Source: Chloroflexi bacterium UBA4733 (GTDB lineage Bacteria; Chloroflexota; UBA4733). From it: a stretch of DNA of 19,285 nucleotides. The notes below the pieces were generated by a model that saw nothing but the letters and a program-made list of their open reading frames with translations, did not search any database and was not told where the DNA came from. The position numbers were made by a program, and so were the translations under genes. How positions within the stretch are numbered: position 1 is the stretch's first letter; each line of letters opens with the position of its first letter. The stretch covers positions 1-19,285 of the forward strand of contig DHIZ01000252.1 of the NCBI GenBank assembly GCA_002404055.1, written 5' to 3'. Positions 15,997-19,285 of the stretch are shown in pieces.

Positions 15997-17320
15997 CTAG
16001 AGGAAGCGTAACGGTAAAGGTTGCACCCGCTCCCTCACCGCTGCTGGCAGCGCGCACGCTGCCGCCGTGCGCTTCGACGATGCCTTTCACGATATAGAGG
16101 CCCAGGCCGGTCCCTTTGATTGGCCGGCTTTGGTGCAGGCGCGAGTAGGGCTGGAAGAGCGAAGGTAGGTCGCCCGCTGGAATGCCGAGGCCCTGGTCGG
16201 TCACGGTTAACGTCGCCGTGTCGTCGTGGTGCTGCGCCGTCACGCTGATCGGTCCACCGTCTGGACTGTACTTGACGGCGTTGGACACCAGGTTGGCGAT
16301 GATCTGGCGCAGGCGCTCGGCATCCCAGTGGCCCACCAGCGGCTGTGCGGGGAGGGACACACTGAACTGGTGGTCGGGAGCGACCGCCTGCTGTTCCTCC
16401 ACGACTTGCCGCGTCAGCGCCGCCAGATCAAGCGACACTCGTTGCAGTTTAAAGCGGCCGGAACCCAGCCGAAATGCCTCCTGCAGGTCGTCCACCAGCC
16501 GCTGCAACCGGCGGCAGTTGTCGACGATCTTGTCGAGCCCGGCGCGGAGGCGATCGTCAACGTCGTTCGGCGTGCCGTTCCAGAGTGACATGAGGCGGCC
16601 GCGCAGGCGCTGGGCGAGTTGCGCGTAGCCCAGGATGTTGGTGAGCGGCGTCTTCAGGTCGTGGGCGACGATGCGCAGGAAGGCCTGCCCTTGCTCCTGC
16701 GCTTGCTCCAACTCGCGGCGGGCCCGCCGCTCCACCTCATAGAGTCGCGCCTGTTCCAGGGCAAGACCGATCAGATGGGCCACGTTGGTCATGGCGCCGC
16801 GTTCGACTTCCGTGAGCGCGGCGCTGTCCTTGCCGAGGGCGTACAACAAGACCCCGGCGCTGCGCTGTTGGGCCGGGATGGGGAGTGCCAGGCCGCCCCG
16901 CCAGCCGATCAACTGTTCCAACCGGTCGAGTGCCGCTTCGTCGCAATAGCCGGTGAGGAAGTCGCGCAGGTGCGGGGCTGCACGCATGGTTTGCTGCGCA
17001 GCGACCTGCTCAATCAGGTTGGACTGGCGCCGATAGTCGCCGCTCAGCAGGTGCAACGGGCGCCCGTTCAGGGCGCGCGCGATGTCCGCCTGATGTGGTC
17101 CGTGGGTGTAGGCGAACGCCTCCACGTGATGGGTTTCCGTGTGGTGCGTGAGGAGCAGGGTACCCAGCACACCGGTTTCCGGCGCGAAGGCTGCGGGTAC
17201 GGCGTCAACAACGGCCTGGGCAAGCTCTTCGTAGCCGAGTGGCTGGAGGAGCACCTGGACCAGCGAAAGAAGCGTGTTGGCAGCGCCTGGTGCTGCCTGC
17301 TCCCTCACGTCACGCTCCAC
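15944..17320 (-). CDS. GAF-domain sensor histidine kinase, C-terminus extended by element 2
   Basis: A 458-residue cytoplasmic sensor kinase with no membrane helix. Residues about 15-195 form a GAF-type sensor domain. HisKA follows with VAHDLKTPLTNILGYAQLA, where H220 is the phospho-acceptor, then HATPase_c with the N box (IIANLVSNAVKYSP, N343 and N347), G1 (DQGLGI, 375-380), the F box (LFQPY) and G2 (KGTGLGLYIVK, 402-412). The GTG at 17318-17320 is preceded by GGAAGGA with 9 bases spacing and gives a normal N-terminus. The frame extends upstream to 17482, but that part looks non-coding. The original end was LPLA followed by TAA at 15839-15841. Element 2 now adds 16 residues (from ACRGAPEN) to a TGA inside the element. 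No response regulator is adjacent, so it is an orphan kinase. Confidence 0.9.
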   Translation of the reverse strand: MERDVREQAAPGAANTLLSLVQVLLQPLGYEELAQAVVDAVPAAFAPETGVLGTLLLTHHTETHHVEAFAYTHGPHQADIARALNGRPLHLLSGDYRRQSNLIEQVAAQQTMRAAPHLRDFLTGYCDEAALDRLEQLIGWRGGLALPIPAQQRSAGVLLYALGKDSAALTEVERGAMTNVAHLIGLALEQARLYEVERRARRELEQAQEQGQAFLRIVAHDLKTPLTNILGYAQLAQRLRGRLMSLWNGTPNDVDDRLRAGLDKIVDNCRRLQRLVDDLQEAFRLGSGRFKLQRVSLDLAALTRQVVEEQQAVAPDHQFSVSLPAQPLVGHWDAERLRQIIANLVSNAVKYSPDGGPISVTAQHHDDTATLTVTDQGLGIPAGDLPSLFQPYSRLHQSRPIKGTGLGLYIVKGIVEAHGGSVRAASSGEGAGATFTVTLPLAACRGAPENGAEPVHVP

Positions 17321-17444
17321 AGTGTTACATCCTTCCAGAATTGTATTCTCGCATGCAGCGGGCCTCCATCGCTTGCGCGTCCTGCTGCCCGCCGGTACCC
17401 TCCGAAGCGACGCCTGCGCGGGTGTCGTTTGAATAGCGGGGACC

Positions 17445-18176
17445 ATGAAGAAGGTATTGATTACCGGCGCGGCCGGACGCATCGGCAGAGATTTGCACGC
17501 CGGTTTGGCGGGCCGCTATCGCCTGCGGTTGATGTATCACCACACGGTGCTGCCCGTCGGCCCTGGGGAAGAGTCGGTGGTGGTCGATCTTGCCGACCTC
17601 GCCGCAGTGTGCCAGGCCGTACACGGTGTCGATGCCATCGTCCATCTGGCCGGCAATCCCAGCACCCAGGCTAGCTTTGAAGACGTGCTCCAGGCCAATA
17701 TCGTGGGCACATATCACCTGTATGAGGCGGCGCGCCTGGAGGGCGTGCCCCGTGTGGTCTTCGCCAGCACCAATCACGTCACCGGCATGTACGAGCGCGC
17801 CGGCAGTCTGGTCATGCCGGATATGCCCGTCCGGCCGGACAGCTTTTACGGCGCCAGCAAAGCCTACGGCGAGGCGCTGGGTCGCTACTATCATGATCGC
17901 CACGGGCTGGAAGTCATCTGTTTGCGCATCGGCTCTGCGCTGGTAAAGCCGGGCAACCCACGTGTACTCGGCACCTGGATTTCACCGAGGGACCTGACGC
18001 AACTCACCTGGCGCAGCATCGAGGCTCCGGTCACGTTCGGTGTCTTCTATGGCATCTCCGGCAACACCCGGCGTCGGTGGGATATCACCAATGCCCGCGA
18101 ACTGCTGGGCTACGCGCCGGAAGACAACGGCGAAGCATATGCCGACGCTGTGCTAGCCGAGGTCAAAGTCACGTAG
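17445..18176 (+). CDS. Uronate dehydrogenase-like NAD-dependent SDR
   Basis: A 243-residue extended short-chain dehydrogenase most like uronate dehydrogenase (EC 1.1.1.203), which oxidises galacturonate or glucuronate to the aldaro-lactone with NAD. The Rossmann motif GAAGRIG is at 8-14, the D48-L49 acidic segment follows, and Y135-G-A-S-K139 is the YxxxK pair. Family-specific segments are FASTNHVTGMYER (106-118, with N110-H111), R173 before TWIS, and the GISGNTRRRWD loop near the end. These match Agrobacterium Udh as I recall it, although this protein is about 20 residues shorter. It starts 124 bases from the divergent kinase. No transporter or lactonase is adjacent. A general sugar-nucleotide epimerase is less likely because of the SNH/TWIS pattern. 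Confidence 0.82.
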   Translation: MKKVLITGAAGRIGRDLHAGLAGRYRLRLMYHHTVLPVGPGEESVVVDLADLAAVCQAVHGVDAIVHLAGNPSTQASFEDVLQANIVGTYHLYEAARLEGVPRVVFASTNHVTGMYERAGSLVMPDMPVRPDSFYGASKAYGEALGRYYHDRHGLEVICLRIGSALVKPGNPRVLGTWISPRDLTQLTWRSIEAPVTFGVFYGISGNTRRRWDITNARELLGYAPEDNGEAYADAVLAEVKVT

Positions 18177-18183
18177 CACCGCA

Positions 18184-18336
18184 TCAAGCGGCACAGCTTT
18201 CGTCTGCGACGGCAAGTTCGTCGATCTCGCTGATCTGGGTAGTCGGCATAGGAGCCCAGTACCACAGCCGATAGCAGCAGTAGAAGACCAGGGCTACGAT
18301 GCTCCAGACGACGATGAGTGTGAGCGTTGTGGACAT
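18184..18336 (-). CDS. Small one-helix membrane protein (50 aa), possible SOS-regulated
   Basis: A 50-residue ORF starting with MSTTLTLIVVWSIVALVFYC, a single hydrophobic helix (about 5-28) ending in an aromatic/basic CYRLWYW segment. A short acidic cytoplasmic or external tail (PTTQISEIDELAVADE) follows. The ATG at 18334-18336 has AAAGGG about 8 bases upstream, a good ribosome site. It converges on the uronate-dehydrogenase-like gene (stops 8 bases apart) and is divergent from the LysM protein, sharing the gap that carries two SOS-type palindromes. I do not recognise a family. Size and topology recall SOS-induced membrane peptides such as SidA or TisB. Coding is supported by the ribosome site, topology and context, not by homology. 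Confidence 0.55.
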   Translation of the reverse strand: MSTTLTLIVVWSIVALVFYCCYRLWYWAPMPTTQISEIDELAVADESCAA

Positions 18337-18375
18337 GCTAGCCCTTTCTCGCAACGGTACTGCGCTGCCGGTTAT

Positions 18376-18402
18376 GGAACATAGGTTCCGAACTTCTGTT
18401 CG
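18376..18402. promoter_or_regulatory. Tandem LexA/SOS-type boxes in the divergent gap
   Basis: Two abutting palindromes, GGAAC-ATAG-GTTCC (18376-18389) and CGAAC-TTCT-GTTCG (18389-18402), each contain GAAC-N4-GTTC, the core of the Gram-positive and actinobacterial LexA site (CGAAC-N4-GTTCG). They are offset by 13 bp. They lie 40-66 bases upstream of the 50-aa membrane protein and about 85 upstream of the LysM gene, just before a TATACG (18405-18410) that could be a -10. The pattern fits LexA repression of one or both genes. No lexA gene is in the window. Confidence 0.7.
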
Positions 18403-18486
18403 AGTATACGGCGACTGACGCCAATCCGCAAGGGGTGCAGCGGACCAATCCGCGTAGGCGATGCAGGTGGGAGAGTTGACCGACCA

Positions 18487-19191
18487 GTGCGAAGGACCAG
18501 GGCGCAGCGACGAAACGAAGGACCCCAGGCGTGGCGGCAGGCGCGCCCACCGGTGGACGCTGGTTGGCCGCTGCGCCTGCGTTTCGTCGGTGTCGTTGTT
18601 GCCTTCACCTTTTGTTCCTGGGCTGGGTTGCGTGCTGCGGATGGACGCGTGTCCTTTGCCTGGCTCCTACCTCTGCAGCAGCAAGCTCAGGGTCTCGTTG
18701 CGCCATTCCAGACTCCTTCCCGTGGCGCTGCCTTTCCGACTGCCGGTAGCGGGCAGAGTCCACTCGTGCAGGCTCCATATAACGCACAGGATAACGCACA
18801 GGGAGTGCCAACGGCGACGGTGCGGCCGGCGGTTGCCGGGAACGCGGTCGTCATGGTGAGCGTCCCAACGGCAACTCCCGCGCTGCCAACGCCGACCGTC
18901 CTCGCGCGGCATCCGCTGGTGCTGGCAGCGACCACCACTGCACGGCCAACTGCTACGTCGGCGGCGCGATCCAGTGTGACGCCAGGGCCGACGGTGGCGC
19001 TCGCCACGGCAACGGCAGCAGCGAACCTCGCCGCGGGGCCGCACACGCTCTACGTCGTCCATGCAGGCGACACGCTGGACGGAATCGCACACCGTCTTGG
19101 CATTGCCCCCTCAGTGCTGGCCGATATGAACCATCTGGCGCCTCCCTACAAGATTGTTGTCGGGAAGTCCCTGTTGGTACCGGCGGTGTAG
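18487..19191 (+). CDS. Membrane-anchored LysM-domain protein, candidate SOS-controlled
   Basis: A 234-residue protein with a basic N-terminus (1-30), one hydrophobic helix (about 31-50, LRFVGVVVAFTFCSWAGL), a long Thr/Pro/Ala-rich linker (about 75-182) and a C-terminal LysM domain (188-233). The LysM domain has YVVHAGDTLDGIAHRLGI, then VLADMNHL and the closing VGKSLLVPA, and would bind peptidoglycan. This topology (anchor, linker, LysM) matches the SOS division inhibitors YneA of Bacillus and Rv2719c/ChiZ of Mycobacterium, and two SOS-type boxes lie upstream. The start is a GTG at 18487; the frame stays open upstream, and the nearest ribosome-site-like sequence (GGTGGGAG) is about 12 bases away, so the start is tentative. 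A plain spore- or wall-binding LysM protein is the alternative. Confidence 0.8.
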   Translation: MRRTRAQRRNEGPQAWRQARPPVDAGWPLRLRFVGVVVAFTFCSWAGLRAADGRVSFAWLLPLQQQAQGLVAPFQTPSRGAAFPTAGSGQSPLVQAPYNAQDNAQGVPTATVRPAVAGNAVVMVSVPTATPALPTPTVLARHPLVLAATTTARPTATSAARSSVTPGPTVALATATAAANLAAGPHTLYVVHAGDTLDGIAHRLGIAPSVLADMNHLAPPYKIVVGKSLLVPAV

Positions 19192-19285
19192 TGGAGGCGA
19201 CCTCCGGGATGATGCACAGCATCGCGAGGCAAGCGAACGACGTGGGTATGCAAGAGTATAAGGCCGCGATTGCGGGCCCAGAGGG
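19192..19285. other. Downstream flank without a recognised gene
   Basis: After the LysM stop only a short inverted repeat GGAGG-CGA-CCTCC (19193-19205) is seen. The stem is 5 bp and no T-run follows. No open gene is recognised to the window end. Confidence 0.3.

Noticed and set aside
17321..17482. Extension of the kinase to an upstream start at 17482
   Set aside because: The added 54 residues overlap the start of the divergent dehydrogenase gene and look random. The GTG at 17320 has a good ribosome site.
19193..19205. GGAGG-CGA-CCTCC hairpin as terminator of the LysM gene
   Set aside because: A 5-bp stem with no T-run is too weak to call.
1..19285. tRNA, rRNA or CRISPR arrays
   Set aside because: No cloverleaf-like segments or regularly spaced direct repeats were seen by eye in the intergenic regions; a tRNAscan or CRISPR search would be decisive.

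Overview
The window looks like a bacterial chromosome segment of high GC content, most likely from a Chloroflexota member (Thermomicrobia/Caldilinea-like). This is an inference from several traits: Thr/Pro/Ala-rich linkers in exported proteins, a giant YfhO-type membrane protein, a Uma2 protein, an AmaP-like anchor, a Tat-type sugar-binding lipoprotein, and Gram-positive-type SOS boxes (GAAC-N4-GTTC). No rRNA, tRNA or CRISPR array was seen.

Layout. 1-172: the C-terminal tail of an acyl-CoA synthetase with no body (remnant). 194-1369 (+): beta-lactamase-fold serine hydrolase. 1380-7492 (-): Uma2 protein, IlvD/Edd dehydratase, AmaP-like membrane protein, a perfect 19-bp hairpin, and a 1013-aa YfhO-family protein carrying an in-frame insertion of repeat-like DNA. 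7658-10180 (+): rpmI, rplT, a TrmH-family rRNA methyltransferase and a GT4 glycosyltransferase, tightly packed as an operon. 10185-10440 (-): a remnant of an unidentified gene. 10450-12003 (-): sugar ABC substrate-binding lipoprotein, divergent from a LacI-family regulator (12419-13447, +). 13471-15814 (-): a glycoside-hydrolase-like gene broken twice. 15944-17320 (-): GAF/histidine kinase. 17445-18176 (+): uronate-dehydrogenase-like SDR. 18184-18336 (-): a 50-aa one-helix membrane protein. 18487-19191 (+): membrane-anchored LysM protein.

Two observations stand out. First, two 149-bp miniature inverted-repeat elements with closely related ends (CAGYCTGTCGGRGAG) and 4-bp target duplications (CGAG and CTAG) lie 223 bp apart. 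One interrupts the glycoside-hydrolase gene, and removing it restores the reading frame exactly. The other sits on the last codons of the kinase gene and swaps its stop codon for a 16-residue tail. Second, two abutting SOS-type palindromes lie between the divergent 50-aa membrane protein and the LysM membrane protein. That arrangement recalls SOS-controlled division inhibitors (YneA, ChiZ, DivS, SidA) and may be an undescribed DNA-damage checkpoint pair.

Functionally the window mixes housekeeping (L35/L20 and rRNA modification) with sugar uptake and oxidation genes (binding protein, LacI regulator, glycoside hydrolase, uronate dehydrogenase, possible sugar-acid dehydratase). Several of the accessory genes are decaying: at least three truncated or disrupted genes are present.
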